A stretch of 64,000 bases of DNA from Montifringilla adamsi (GCA_017590115.1 JAGGNK010007448.1:3388815-3452814), one strand, 5' to 3'; counted from the stretch's first letter, positions 39,765 to 53,229 are shown. A program made the numbers and translations. Notes: generated by a model not told the origin, from the letters alone.

Positions 39765-39850
39765 ACTGGAGGGGTGCAGGGAGGATTACTGGGAATTTGC
39801 AGAGGGCTCTGGCAGTGGAAAGCACTATCTAAATGCTAAGTATTATGAAG
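39765..39850 (+). mobile_element. Ancient MIR/L3-like 3' end remnant
   Basis: AGGATTACTGGGAATTTGCA followed by GGAAAGCACTATCTAAATGC and TAAGTATTAT resembles the 'aaagcgctatataaatgctaagtattat' terminus shared by old amniote repeats. It is short and diverged. Confidence 0.5.
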
Positions 39851-40375
39851 TGAGATGAGCTATTTACTGACCCCCATTGGTAATATCCCCCCCTCCAAAT
39901 TGGACACAGAAATTGAAAGAGCAGAATCCTTTTTTTGGAGAGACAAATAGTGACAGAAGGCCAAGGCAAGGTCCACAAATAAAAGAAATCCTAAAACATC
40001 ACTTAAGGTCAAAAAAGGGCTGGGTTTATCACTGATATGAATAAGCACTGGGACCCAGAGCAGGGCAGGGAGGCTGCAGGGGGGGAAGAAGGCAAACCCA
40101 GACTTTGTGGGACCTTGTCTCCAGCTTTTCCCCATCATCCATCACACAAACCAAGCACCCAAACAGCTCCTCTGGCAACAACCTGCAGCCTGGCTCTTAA
40201 AGAGAGAGACAGACTGAGCTCCTGTTCTTTACAAAGAGGAGTTTCACTGATGCAATGTGACCTTTTCCTGGGCAGTGGTATCAACTGTTTCATCTTGCAG
40301 GTCCCAAGAGAGATTGGGGTCTTGTTGGGAGAGGTTTCATGTGCATACATATAAGCAGACAACTCCTGCCTCAGG

Positions 40376-40433
40376 GAGCTGGACTCAGTGATCCTTATGG
40401 GTCTCTTCCAACATGAAATATTCTGTGAAATAC
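40376..40433 (+). mobile_element. CR1 LINE tail fragment
   Basis: GAGCTGGACTCAGTGATCCT and GGGTCTCTTCCAACATGAAA followed by ATATTCTGTGAAAT are a recognisable CR1-type terminus. Upstream limits are unclear. Confidence 0.75.
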
Positions 40434-40865
40434 TGTCACCACCACAGCTCAGACACAGATGGCAAAAAAACCCCAAACGCAAATCAATCCACGTCTTCAA
40501 AAAATGTACCACAATGTTATTTATTGAGGTGGGAGGAATAAGGGGGGCATGGCCTTTTTCCCCAGCACAGACCCTGCACCTTGAGCTGAACCCTTCCCAG
40601 TCACAGCCTGGAGAATACAGAGAGAGGAGGAGGAATGAGGCACAAGGATGAAGAGAAAAATTACTCTGTGTACACATGGAAGGTTTGTGAGAAAGCTTTG
40701 AGAGAACATGATGAGGAGATGGGGACAGTGAGAGGATCCTTGTTGAGGAGCCTGTTGTGGAGGTGATTAATTTGAAAGTGTTGAGAAGAAACTCAGAGAT
40801 ATTAAAGAGGTCATCTTCCAAGAGGAAAAGGGATGGACTAACATTATAGGGTTGAGTGATGGAGC

Positions 40866-40970
40866 TCTGATCAGCCTGGTTGAGCTGAAGATGTCCCTGC
40901 TCACTTCAGGGGAATTGGGCTACATGGTCTGTGAAGGTCCCCTACAACTCAAACCATTCCATGATCCTAA
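40866..40970 (+). mobile_element. CR1 LINE 3' end, diverged
   Basis: CAGCCTGGTTGAGCTGAAGA, TGTCCCTGCTCACTTCAGGG and CTCAAACCATTCCATGATCC give the CR1 order of blocks. Confidence 0.87.
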
Positions 40971-42387
40971 TACAGGCTCTGGGATGGGATTCTTCCACCA
41001 GAAAAGAGCCCCAAGCTCTCCTGTCCTCAATTCCTCAGCTCCTGGCATGGGCAGATGGTGACACTGAGAATCTCCATGAGGAGACAGCACCAGCCAGAGG
41101 GGTCTGATCATGTGTGAGGAGAGAGACAAAGTGGGCAGAGGTCTCACACCTCCCAAATGAGCCACTGGAGCATGAAAAGGGTGGGGAAATGGTGTTTGGG
41201 ATTAGCTGTTGACTAACAGAGGAATATGTGTCCAAAACCTGGTGGTTTTTCCCCATTTTCTTCTCCAAGTAAAACAGCTGGCCAAACAAACCCCACCTTA
41301 CTGAGTATTCCTCCAGAAATGAACTCAGGAAAAAGTCAGCACAGGCACCATGAGTGCATCTTCACAGATGCAGCTTCCACCCCATGGCTGGACAGGACAG
41401 GAAATCCTCATCCACAAGACCAGTGGAAAAAGAGGAGACAGCATCCTCCAGCCCCCACACTTCACCCACCAGGGACCAACACATCTATACTGTCCTTTTC
41501 CCCAGCCACAATTATACCATGAATTTGACCTTAGGTTTTGTAACAGTCTGGGGTGCCGAACATGCCATTCTTGACATAGCTGATGTTTGTGAAAGAAACA
41601 AACGAAAAAAGGAATAAATAAGCAACGTCCCGGCCGCAGACTGCGCCGGTTCCGTTGTGGTTGACATTTACAGCCTACGGTGGCTGTGGTGAGGATGACA
41701 AACTGGGGTGGCCAGTGGTGCTGCCGGGCAGGGCTGTGGGGTCAGTGGAGGACTGGTGGGCACCCACCCTGCAGGGATCCCTCCCAGCCCTCAGCATCGC
41801 TGCAAACGCTCACAGGCTCTGCAGTGGGTGCCTTGGCTCTATGGCTCATCACAGTGGTGGGGTGTGCTCACCCAGAAATTATTCTGGAAAGCTGTGGGGT
41901 GAATTTCTGGGGGTAATGGCTCAGTTCAGCCTTTAATTCTCTCTGGCAGAGGTAAAGTCCTGTTAGCCTGGCCTTCCTGACCCACTCAATAACCTCAGGC
42001 AGGCACCTCCAGCTGCTCAGGCCATGGGCAAGGAGCTGCCCCACAGGGAGCACCAGCCCCTGTCAGACCCACAACACTGCATGGAGGACTCTTGGGAAGC
42101 TCCCTCAATTATACAGGAATCCAGACAAGCTCCCTAATTGGGAAAAGGCCATCTCTTGCTGATTGCTCCTACAAGCATAGAGAAGGGCTCCTCATTCTCT
42201 CTGCAAGCTTTAAGAGCATGCAAAAACCAGCATTTGCAAGATAATTTGGTGGTCACAGGGGACTGGGTTTTATTCCTCAATCGAAAACTGGCTATTAAAC
42301 ATCATTTAAAGAACAAAATAAAAATAAAACAGCAATTTCTTCTTTTATTCTCTCCCTATCATCATCATTAACCTTCTATCTGCGTAA

Positions 42388-42583
42388 TATCCCTTTGCCA
42401 AGGATCTTCAACGGAGCAATAAAATTTTAGTACTTAAACCTTATCAGTGCTCTGGAAGGGAGTATTCTCCTCATTTCAGAGAGAGGGAAACCAAGGCACA
42501 AAGAACTGAAATGACCTGTTCAAAGTCACACTGAAAATTATTAGTCAAGCCAGGAATAGATTCCCCAAGCCCTGAACCCCGGG
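42388..42583 (+). mobile_element. Ancient MIR/L3-like repeat remnant
   Basis: The order TTTGCCAAGGATCTTCAACG, then CCTCATTTCAGAGAGAGGGA, AACCAAGGCACAAAGAACTG, TTCAAAGTCACACTGAAAA and CAAGCCAGGAATAGATTCC matches the old amniote core in which 'gggaaactgaggcacagag…aaggtcacacag…ggaatagaacc' is conserved. The exact family cannot be assigned by eye. Confidence 0.65.
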
Positions 42584-44380
42584 AGGCAGCGGCCCACAGG
42601 TATGCTGCTCTTACAGGCCAATTAGCTTTTATGGAAACGTTTAAGGAAACATTTCCTTTCACAGACTGCCTGCTAATTTACTCCCGAGCTTTGTCATCTG
42701 CGAGGGAAAAGTGTTTCAGTTTTAGGCTGCCATGGCTCCTTCCCTAGCTTGAGACAAATGCGCTTTCAGGCAGATCTGACAGCACAGAGCACCCCGCTAC
42801 ACGCTGCTTAGAAAGGGCTGGGAGAGGTTTTTCTGTGGGTCCCTGCCTACTAATTAAGTGTGATTGCAGGGAGTTGGTCAAAGCAGAGGGCTCTGCACAC
42901 AGACACAACACTGGGGACGCCAGGACTCCGGGTGCAGAGGCAGAATTTGCTCCCCAGCACGCTGCTCTGGGCAGGGCTGCTGGGCTTGAGCTGATTCTCC
43001 ACCCAAATCCTCACTATCCCAGGCCCTGCCTTTACAAAAGGAAGGGAAAGCGATGCAGGGGCAGAACAGAGGAGGGCAGAAAGGATGGGAGTGGGTGAGC
43101 TGGTGCAGGAGAAAAGCAGCCCCTTGTTTGCTTTCCATGGCTCTCCGTGGAGAAACAGTTAATGGGTAGGGAGGTTTCCACCCTTCCAGGACGGAGCCTT
43201 TTCCTCCCCTTTCGAGTGCCCCCTGCCTTCCTCCTCCAGCGACTGGGAAGCTGTGACTGCTCTACACCGCTGACACCTCGGCTGCTCTGGAAACCCATGA
43301 ACTGTTTGAGAAAGGTCAGCTGGCAGCCGCTGCCTCCCTTCTCCTGCCTTCCCAGCCCGGACGGCCTTGGGCAGTGCAGGAGCCCCCTCTGTAGGCAAAG
43401 ACCCACAGTTACCAGCTTATTCTGCTCCTTAACACGGTTCTTCTCCCCATCTTTGTCCACCCCGACCCCTCTTAATCCACCCCAACCCAAGCCCCACTGC
43501 GAGGCCAGAGGGAGAGTGGGGCTGCAGAGCTCGGTGCCAGCGGGGGACCAGGGCTCTACGGCCAGTCCCATTACACGAGATGTGGACTGAGGCTGGACAT
43601 CCCAAAGGACAGCAGATTTGCCATCAGAAGAGCTGATACCTTGCCAGTTTGCTGTGGCAAAATCAAATAAGCATGACCCTGTAGAGCACCAGGCTTTGGT
43701 GTGTTTCCCAGGTCCTCTCTCCAGGTTCTCCAAAGCCATCCTCTATTTTTCCCTGGTCTCTTGCCAAACACAGATCCCCAGCACTGCACAAGTCATTTCC
43801 CAGCCCCTTGGTGCTGTGCTGCACTTCTTCCCAGTACAACAGAAGGAACTAATCTGCTCCTAGTGCTTCTTTCTCCTGCACCTCCTCATCCTAGCTCTGC
43901 ACATCATCCAGGTGAGGCTCCCCAGCATTGCACATCTGCCCCAAACCAGTCCTAAACCCAGTTTTGCTGTAAAACAACCCCATTTGGACCATAACCTATG
44001 CTGCAAAATCCACCCCTGAGAACTCATGAACACCAGACTGGAAGTAGCAGAGGCAAAATTCCTGCCTGGATGTAAACAAGCTCCTTTCTTCCCCAAAGAG
44101 GAGCTTTTGTGGGGGTGGGAGGTTAGCTGCTGAGTCAAGGTCTTCTGGCAGTCATTATCAGCCACTACTCCCACAAAAACTTGACCACAGCCTTTAAGAA
44201 AAGTGTGAATTTGCCCGTGTTTACTGCTCTCCTTCCCCAGCAGTTACAGATCCTCCTCCCTGGAGATGCTCAGCCTGTGCCCACTGCCTCCCTTTCCATA
44301 CTGCCAGCCCTGCCACACCCTACACTCAGCCATACACCCAGAATGTTTCCTGCAGCCTCACAAGGATTTGCTAACCGACA

Positions 44381-44775
44381 GAATTACAGAATCATGGAAT
44401 GGTTTACACTGGAAGGGACCTTAAAAACCATCTTGTTCCAATCCCCTGCAATGGGCAGGGACAATTCCTACTATTCCAGGTTGCTCCAAGCCCTGTCCAA
44501 CGTATCCTTGGGCACTTCCAGGGATTCAGGGGCAGCCACAGCTTCTCTGGGCACCCTGTGCCAGGGCCTGCCCACCCTCATAGTCAAGAATTTCTTCCCA
44601 ATATTCCTTCTAACCCTGACCTCTGTCAGTTTGAAGCCATTCTCCTTTGTCCTGTTATTCCCAGCCCGTGTCCAAAGTTCCTCTCCAGCTCTCTTGGTGC
44701 CCCTTTAGGTACAGGAAGGGCCCTGGAACTTTCTCCTCTCCAGGCTGAACAACCCCAGCTCTGTGTCCACAGGAC
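44381..44775 (-). mobile_element. CR1 LINE, about 0.4 kb
   Basis: Reverse CR1 extending into the ORF2 end region. The tail ACAGAATCATGGAATGGTTT and GGAAGGGACCTTAAAAACCA are followed by CAGGGCCTGCCCACCCTCAT, AAGAATTTCTTCCCAATATT, the AAGCCATTCTCCTTTGTCCT block and CTCCTCTCCAGGCTGAACAA. Frames are broken. Confidence 0.95.
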
Positions 44776-45850
44776 AGCAAGAACCCCTCATTTTGGATTG
44801 TCTCCAGGTGAGAGAAACATCCTCTTACCCACCCCTGGCTCCCTCTGTCTGAAGCCCAAGAAGTACCACTGCTCAAACAGACGTGCCCCAGGACAAGTGT
44901 GGGGGGCAAAATGAGAAAGGAAGATGATGAATACCCAAAGCCAGGTTGTAGACACCCTGAAATAACTTGATTTCTCTAGTGTTCTGGGAGCACTTCTCTC
45001 CGAGACGAAACATTACTCATTTTCATTTGGAGAAGTTTCAGTGTGTAGCAAAAATATCTCAGGCTCAGTAATGAGGCAAGAAATCGTGCTTACGTAGCTG
45101 AGCAAGTGACATCACTCAACTTTCCTGTCCTTGTGGTGGATGAAAAATGATTGGAGAATAAATTAATCCTAATAAATGCAGGATTCTGATCAGGCATACA
45201 AACCCAGCAATGTGTCTGCAGGATGAGCAATTGATGAAGTCATTGCTTCAAAGGTGCCTTGATGCAATTAGTCACCTGTAAAACATGCAGCAGAGGAGAA
45301 AATCCCACTCCTTTTGTTAAGGAGCAGGAAAATGCTCCACGTGTCCGAGTGATTTATGGGATACAGTGCAGCAAAATTAGAGTGTGAGGCAATTAGGGTC
45401 GTTCTCTTGGAGATAAAAGGCTGGGGGGAGATGAGTGAAGGGATGGACAGGATGCAGAAGGGCCAGATGGAGGCACAATGCCAACACCACATTTCTGTGC
45501 TGTTGGTTTTTAACAGGGATTATTTTCCCCTCACATAAATTGTGGGGGGGAAATCAGGCTGCAGATGTAAAATTGGTGCCACTGAGGATGAACCAAGTCA
45601 TTAATCACTGGCATGAGTATCCGTAATTAGAGCTGCCGGGAGTCACAGGAGCAAGAGTCAAAGGCTCTAACAGGATTATGGATAGATCTGGATTGTTTTA
45701 TGACTGATATTTATTAGCAGATAAAAGGAATGTGCTTGAGGATGAGCAGAGGGGCAGGGAAGAAGGTATTTCCCATCCCGACCCTGCTGCCCAGCTTTTG
45801 CACCCACAGCACTCTGTGCCCAACACTGACGATTCAGAGAAGGAAAACTG

Positions 45851-46053
45851 ATAAATCTCACCAGCTCCACTGTTCAGACTGGGAAACTGAGGCACTCAGC
45901 AGAAATGGCCAAAAATCATGTGTGGACTCTAAATCCAGAAGAGCTAGTTAAGAGCAAGGGCTCTAAATTTGTGCATGGTTAACAGTTACTGTGCTGGCTG
46001 CTCTCAAGCCCCAGAAGTTCACACTTTGGCTGCAGATTATTTTCAGATCTCGG
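45851..46053 (+). repeat. Inverted repeat, left arm
   Basis: The segment from ATAAATCTCACCAGCTCCAC to TTTCAGATCTCGGT is repeated in reverse complement at 46963-47150. By eye about 90% of the ~185 aligned bases agree. This arm carries an extra 14 bp within GGCACTCAGCAGAAATGGCC. The longest perfectly shared block covers TTAACAGTTACTGTGCTGGC through CCCCAGAAGTTCA. Confidence 0.93.
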
Positions 46054-46962
46054 TTCTGTGGGCAGAGCACCCTCCCTGCAGCACACACTATGAGCCCAGG
46101 GCTGGGAGTCAAGGGGAGCTGGCTGACCCGCGTGGGGCTGGTCCCAGTGCAGTGTTCCCATGGACATTCCAGCTGTTTGCAGCTGGAGGACACAGCAGAT
46201 GCTGAGCAGTCAACCCTCACACAGCTGCAATGCCTGTCCAGTCACCCACCCCTGGCACTATCCCAGCAAACTGGTGGCTTTCCAATGTCCCCTCCGCTAT
46301 CACAGGCCATCTCTCTGGCTCATGAACTCCTCTCAGCAGTTCCCAAGAAGCCCTGACATGTCTTGCCTGTTCTGGGGACAGGAGGGAGCAGGCAGGCTGG
46401 GAGCTGGAGCCAGGCAGAGCCAGCAGTAAAAATCCTCCCAGCTTCCCTGGGAAGGCAATGCACAGCCACTCCTGAGGTCTGAGGGCTGCAGCACCCAATT
46501 TTAAGCATCTACTGCTGCTCCTCTGAGCTCATCTGTGAGGACTGTAAAAGGTCTGGGAGATATCAAAGTCCCTTAACTTCAAAAAGGGACAATGGGCTTA
46601 TGCCTTTATCCCCAGAAGGGAGGGTGCTGAGATGGGGTTGTGCTTACAGACCCCATCCTGAGGGTATCCAACAGCTACAAGGAAGACCCACAACCAAGTC
46701 AAGATGCTGAGGAGGAACAATCCCTGCAGCCACTGCACATTGTCCTCAGAGGGTCTGGCACACCCGAGGGCAGGCAGATGGGGTGACCACATCTTTTTCA
46801 TGAAAGCTCAGCATCAGGGTGGGGCAGACATGGTGGTTTCCTTGGTGCTGGGGGCAGCTATCACTCCTGCTCACTGTGTCCCAGCAGGATGGACACATCC
46901 ACTTGTGTTTGGCACTCTCCATCTACCAGAATAACTCCAAGGCTTCCTACAGGAACTGTTGA

Positions 46963-47150
46963 CTGAGATCTGAAAAAATCTGCAGCCAAAGAGTTGAACT
47001 TCTGGGGCTTGAGAGCAGCCAGCACAGTAACTGTTAATTGTACATGAATTGTGAGCCCTTGCTCTTTACTGGCTCTTCTGGATTTAGAGTCCGCACATGA
47101 TTTTTGGCCTCAATTCCTTAGTCTGAACAATGGAGTTGGTGAGATTTATT
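46963..47150 (-). repeat. Inverted repeat, right arm
   Basis: Reverse complement partner of 45851-46053, separated by a 909-bp spacer. Read on the minus strand it runs from ATAAATCTCACCAACTCCAT to TTTCAGATCTCAGT. No third copy was noticed in the window, so it may be a local inverted duplication or two insertions of one uncommon repeat. Confidence 0.93.
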
Positions 47151-50100
47151 GACTTCCACAGATGACAGAACAGGATAAAGGAAAGCCAGGTATTATCTAT
47201 TATGCTGTGCAAGCTCTCCTCTCACAGCACAGCCTGCACAGCCCTCCTGAGTGTGCCACAAAGGGGGTGGTGGGGAATGGGGTCCCTCAGCCGCACCTCA
47301 ACGTTCCCTGACTCCACCATCACCCCAGGCAGGTGTTCAGGGCAGACACCAGGGAAACAGGAGGTGAGCTTCACCCAGCTGCACTGGGTCCATGGGTATA
47401 TCTGGAGCTGAAATCCAGCTCTTCCCAGTGGGGGTAATCATCATACTGGGAAGGTGCTAGGACAGCCCAGCCAAGGATGGCAGAATGACTGTAGCAGCCT
47501 GGCTGCTCTGTGCCATACTCCAAGATCCAGTGGTTAGGTATTTCCTATCCCAGCCTCACCCTGTTTCATCAGGGTGAGTCATCAGACCACCATGGAAAAC
47601 CTCAGGATCTTGCTTCTGCAGTCGTGATCAGAAACATCCTTTATTAAATTAATGACCATCCCCTATCTGTCATCTCACTGTTAATAAAAAGAAATGAGGG
47701 CTGGAAGGAGTGTTGCAGACTGGTGCCTGGAGTCAGCCTTGTCTCTGCAGAACTTGTGTCCTGCTCCCAAACACAGGAGGATTGGGAGGGGGTTTTAACC
47801 CACAAAACCAATGCAGCACAAATGTGGTGGGTTCTCCAGGACACCTCAGGATGCTGCTTCAGTGCAGGGCTCCTCACCAGTACAGCTCCAAAACACTTAT
47901 TTGGCCACAGGGACAAGCTCATCTCACTGGCTCTGACTAGATTGACAGGACACCCTTCCTCAAATACATCTCTCATGTGGGACAGAGGGGCACATGCACT
48001 TAAATGCTCACTAAATGATCCCCTCTGGGCTGCATCAACCCCTTCCCCACTACTGGCACTACATGGGGGAGCAACGAGGAAGATCTTTACTTGTTCCAAA
48101 CAAAGCACTTCAGAGCACCAAGGTTTTGCTACCCAAGGATCCTGGGGACACGAAAGCCATTTGGAAAAAGACTCCCTCTCCCCTGTGAATGAGCCCCAGC
48201 AGCAGCAGGTCAGCACCACCCACCCCTCCCTTCTCCAAAGGAGGGTCATGGTCCTGTCCTCTGGAAGAGCAGGATTACAGGGGTGGAAAGAGTTCACAGA
48301 GAGTCGCTCCCAGCAAAGCCCAAGTCAACCTGATGCTGAGATAAGACTGTTCCTTGACCCCACCATGCAGGTCCCATTAGAGGGAGCCCAGCAGGGGAAT
48401 GCTGCAGAGTATCCACACTATCCCCCATAACCCAAACTAGCCAGAGCAGTATTTCCTATTATGTCTCCATAACCTAATCTGACCCCCTCTAGGGTCTCCA
48501 GATTAATATCTGGGAAACCTCACAAGCCCAATCACCCAATTACAGGGAGGAAAGCTTTATCCTATCTAAACAGCACAAAATGTAACCTAGACCCAGCTGC
48601 CCCCCTACTTCTAAGAGCCAGATCTCAATCCCTGGCAAGCTGAACAAACTGGGAAGGGGTCACAGGGGAGATGGGGAGGGTCTCTCTTGTATCATATGAA
48701 ACCTGCAGGAGGAGCAGATATTTTAATTGGTAAATCTCCTGACTCACGTTTAATCCCTTTCCCTTTTTATGAGGGAATTTCCCTCATACTGGAACAACAC
48801 TGGGAATAGATGACAGACCTCACCTTGAGCCACTGCCCAACAAGAGGAGGCCCCATCATTTTGATGAGCAGAGGATGATGGTTCTCAGGACACACAGTGT
48901 GCCCAGCCCAGCCTGGCAGAGGCAGCGGGGAAAGGCTGGTGTCACCATTGAACAGGGATGTGCCTGAGGAATGGAGACAGTTAGAGCAGAGCTGATACTG
49001 GCAGGACAGAGCAGGCACCAGACACGATCAGAGCACAGGACAACTGCAACATCCCCAAAGCACCTCCTGTGCTGGGGCTGAGAGGTTTCAAACTGGATAG
49101 GTTGTCCCAAGGCACACTTCGTGCCTCTTTGGATCTCCTTTCTATCCTTATTTCCTTCGAGAGAAGCGTGGAGAGACCCTGCCTAACTTTTTGGATTGTG
49201 TTTCAGCCACCTGAAAACACTGAATGCATGGGAAACCTCAACTGCAGCCAGAGGACTGGAAAGCAGATTCCCCATCCCATTCAGGATATCATCCCAGGCT
49301 CTGGCTAGAATGAGAGCAATGTGCAAAATCTCCAGGAAGATCCTACCCTGGCAGAGGATCTCAGTCTGGGCGTCATTGAGAGCCCATGCAAAGGGAAGAC
49401 CCAGATTCTTTGCTCAGTGAGAATGCCCAAGTTTCCTCCCAGAGTAGGTTGTGTTGCATCCACAGATGCCCCAGATCCTGTATTTTCCACATAGCTCAGG
49501 GCTGCATTGCCAAGCACCAGCTTTGCAAACACAGACTGTGCTTCCCTCCAAATTCCAGCCACAGTTTATTGATTAAAAAAGCCTGTCTAGTCAATAAAGG
49601 CTCCTATGAAAAAGTTCCACTGCTCTGCACTCACATGCCGTTATCCGTCTGGCTGTGTTAGCAGCCTTGGCTTTTGATGCTTTCTGACAAGATGGATTTG
49701 TGGCCTTGACTTTTCCAGATCAGGAGAAACTTAATCCTAGAGGATAAAATTACAGACTAGTAAAAAAACTCCACAACTGGCCTCATTAACTGCCATGTAA
49801 GAAGTTGAGAGGCTTCTTAGCTAGAAGGCAGCATCTACAGCTGTCCTTGAGGGAGAGGCAGCTCTGAGCAGACAGCACAAAGCCCTTGGCAAACACGGTG
49901 CTCCTGAAGTGCATGACACACTCGTGGCACCAGCCAGGCTGCTCCATCCTCTGCAGACAGCAGGAAAAGGGCAGACGGTCCCAGGTCTCCACCTATAAAG
50001 TGATTTGGGAGAAAGCAAAGATAATGCCCAGTTCTGGCCAAAAGGTGTCTGGGCAGATAAAAATAAAAAACCCTGGAACAACCATATGGAAATGTGAATT

Positions 50101-53065
50101 AATGAAATTTTTCAGCAACTGACTCAACCCTAATTGAGAGTTGAGAACCCTCCACCTCCCTTCTGCTTTCCAGGATACAAAAATGACACTGGTAGGTGGA
50201 AATAACTATAGCTGTCCCAGGGAGAGAGAAATCTGAGCTTCATAGCGAGGGTAATGGCCAAAATTAAGTACTTGCTTGTTTCTATTACACAACACATCCC
50301 AGGAAGCAGCTTCCAAAAACCTGACCTTCACTTCAAAGGCTTCTTTTTGAATCATCTTTCCTTCTGTTAACAAGTGAAGTGGATTCAGCACTCAAGAAGG
50401 GCACTCTGGGTGTTGAAAACATCTTTACCCATGTGTTAGCTGCAGAAGAGGCAGGGGCAATGTTCACGTATTTACCCAGCTGCTGGCTGGACCTCAAGCT
50501 CCTACAGCTTCCTAAGGGCAGTGTCAACTCCTCCTGCTTCTCTTTGTGGTAGCCAGTTTGTCAGTCAGCACTCTTAAAGATGATTGTAAGGCTTATAATG
50601 GGAGTGCAACGTGGTTGCATGGAGATTGCACTGACTCCTTTCTGACAGGAACAGGATTTGCTCTGGCCAGACAGTCTTTGCTCCTCTCCTCCCAGCCCAG
50701 CCCAGGTTTTCACAGAGCAGTAGCAGCACAGCTTGCACACAAGAGGGTGTCTGGAAGAGCTGGTTGCCATAGCTATATCCATACATCCCCAGCCATCCAG
50801 ACATGTCACAACTGTGAAGTTATTTATAAATAAGACACCCCCGAGCCTCAATTCAGAGCACAACTTGCAAGTGTACAAAACACTCAGCCTTCTGAGTTGA
50901 CCTCTTTCTTTTATAGACATGATGCTGTGCACAGGCTGCTCTGCAGAGAGCTCTGCTCCAGAGCAGTCTGTAATGCCAGCATGGTGATGTGCACAGGTTT
51001 TATAGAACCATTTTCTCCACTCCTGCACGTCTTCCTGCCCTGTCTGGTGTCCAGACACCCTCCCAGGTTACCTGCTGGTTCTGCTCCATACCACTGGCCT
51101 ATGTCTTGTGGGTCCCAGCACAGCACAGGCTCTGAGCCAGCAGCCAGACTCTGCATTCTCCTGCTCTGAGGTCTCCAACAAGCTCACTCAGCAGGCTGTG
51201 TTCCTGTTCTCCTTTCTTTGAGGATTGCAAGCTGTTCTGGAAGAGGGCTACTTCTTATGAACATGGTCACTGCCCTGGCAAAAAGACCCCAGAGCAGCCA
51301 GGATCCCTTGACATCCTCAGAGTTAAAGCCTAGGAGTCTCTGCTGAGACCTCACCTGTCCTGCTTGGACATGGCATCCCAAACCAGAAGCAGGTGAGCTG
51401 TTTACCTGTTTGTTGTATACTTTGTTCAGCCAAAGCCCCACAACATCCCCAGCTCCCCCGATTCATCTTTCAGCACACACCCAGCTGTGAAGTACCACAG
51501 AAAAGGGGCAAAACCACAGTGTGGGAGCCAGACAGAGCAGGAGAGAAGATGAAGGGCTGGGAGAGGGGCAAAGCCTCCTAAACCTTCTGTGATTTGCCAT
51601 CAGCAGCACAGAGCCAGCAGTGCATCGGGACAATACCTCATTCACACTCGCTGTCACTCTCAATCACAGGGACAGCAAGTGATGTTTGCTTCTCTGCATC
51701 TCCCCAGCTGAACCCACTTTGATACTGAGGCACAGGCAGGAAGAGGTGGATTCATGCTCAAGGACACAGCTCTTGCCTGTGCTGTGCTCACATCCAGGGC
51801 TGTTCATCCCAGTGATGGTGAAAGACTGGGGGATGCAGACTGGCTCAGTGGTCAGCCTTGAAGGTCCATGGAGGAGTGACCACAGGACAGGGCACAAAGC
51901 TGGGGATCCAGGACCTGCACCTGTCTCTGCCCTCACAGGTGAGCACTGCCCCATGGTGAGATTAATTCACAGCTCTTGTGACCTCAGGGAAGGGATTTTC
52001 TCTCTTTGTCTTGTTTTGTCCCCTCCATTTGCAGATTAAGGGAGAGTCCATTCCTATGTCAGAGTGCGCAAGATCTGACTTATCACCAGCAAAGTTCTTT
52101 GAGATACCCTCAAACCACCCCTTCCCCACCCTCAAACCACCCCCTCCCCAGCCTCCTCACTGTGCCCTGTGCAGGCACATGCAGCCCCCCCAAGCCCCCA
52201 CAGACCCAGCAGCAACAGAGATGTGGGCACAAGGGGAAGAAAACTGCACCAGGGAGAGGACTTTGAGAAAGGGACAGACAACATCACAGCAACAACACAG
52301 CCACCACCCCAGGAGCAACACAGCCCAACCCACAAACCCCAACCCATCACAGGGCCAAGCCCAGCCCTTCCTCCTCACCCAACCATCCCCCAAAATGTTC
52401 CAAAAACACATTCAAAGCACTTTTTTACTTCTAAACCTTGCATTACACAAACTCACAGCAGCCTCCCCAAATGCAGGTGGGCCCATTTGGTGGGTACCAG
52501 AGAACGCCCAGGTGGTGTTAACTAGGCATATGTTGCCTGCTCCCTCCTGAGGATTTCACCCTTCAGCTTTCAGACAAGGCCTTCCAGCTTAGCTCCCTAG
52601 CTCCCAACCCTAAAACCAGGGCAAGGATCCTTCTGTCTTCCAGCACAGGCTGGAAGATGCTGCACTCCCCATGCGGGGCTGGCTCAGGTAAGGGGGGTTC
52701 AGCTGGTCCAGGGGACCTCCTAAGCCAGGGCCACAACAACAAGTGGTGATAGCCCAGGTGACAAGTCTGGCAGATGCAGGGACACAGCCTGGCTTACAGA
52801 ATGGAGACATGAAAAGCACTTTGCATCACAGCCATGTTATCCCCTCATCCCTCCCCCTCATCCCCTTTGGAGCTTCTTAACTTCAGAAACCTTCCTCCAG
52901 AGGAGTGCTGGAGTGACAGAAAACATTTTCCAAGCCTAATATCAGTTCCAGATGTTCACAGCCATTTCAGTTTGTACCTCACCCTGTAAAACACATTTCT
53001 CCCTCTCCCTGTCTCAAGTGCAGCGCCTGCTTGGTCCATGACATAATGCGCTGGCGGGCTGGCTG

Positions 53066-53095
53066 CACACACACACACAGACACACACACACACA
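53066..53095 (+). repeat. (CA)n microsatellite
   Basis: About 15 CA units with one G interruption. Confidence 0.95.
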
Positions 53096-53229
53096 TGTGT
53101 GGCTCACGCCCTCTCTGAGAGCCCCACGTTCAAACAAAGAGCATCACTCAACTACAAAGCCGTCGCACACATGGAGTTATGAGTAATTTCCACAAGTTTT
53201 AATAAACAGTTTGGGATGTAATTGCTCTC

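Noticed and set aside
40135..40821. 228-codon minus-strand open frame
   Set aside because: Includes CR1-derived sequence and has no recognisable product.
43032..43739. 235-codon open frame on the minus strand
   Set aside because: Composition-driven; no homology recognised and it coincides with a CpG-richer, stop-poor region.
47644..48430. Overlapping sense/antisense open frames (235 codons plus, 217 codons minus)
   Set aside because: No domain or familiar motif in either. Mutual overlap on opposite strands indicates a stop-poor stretch rather than genes.
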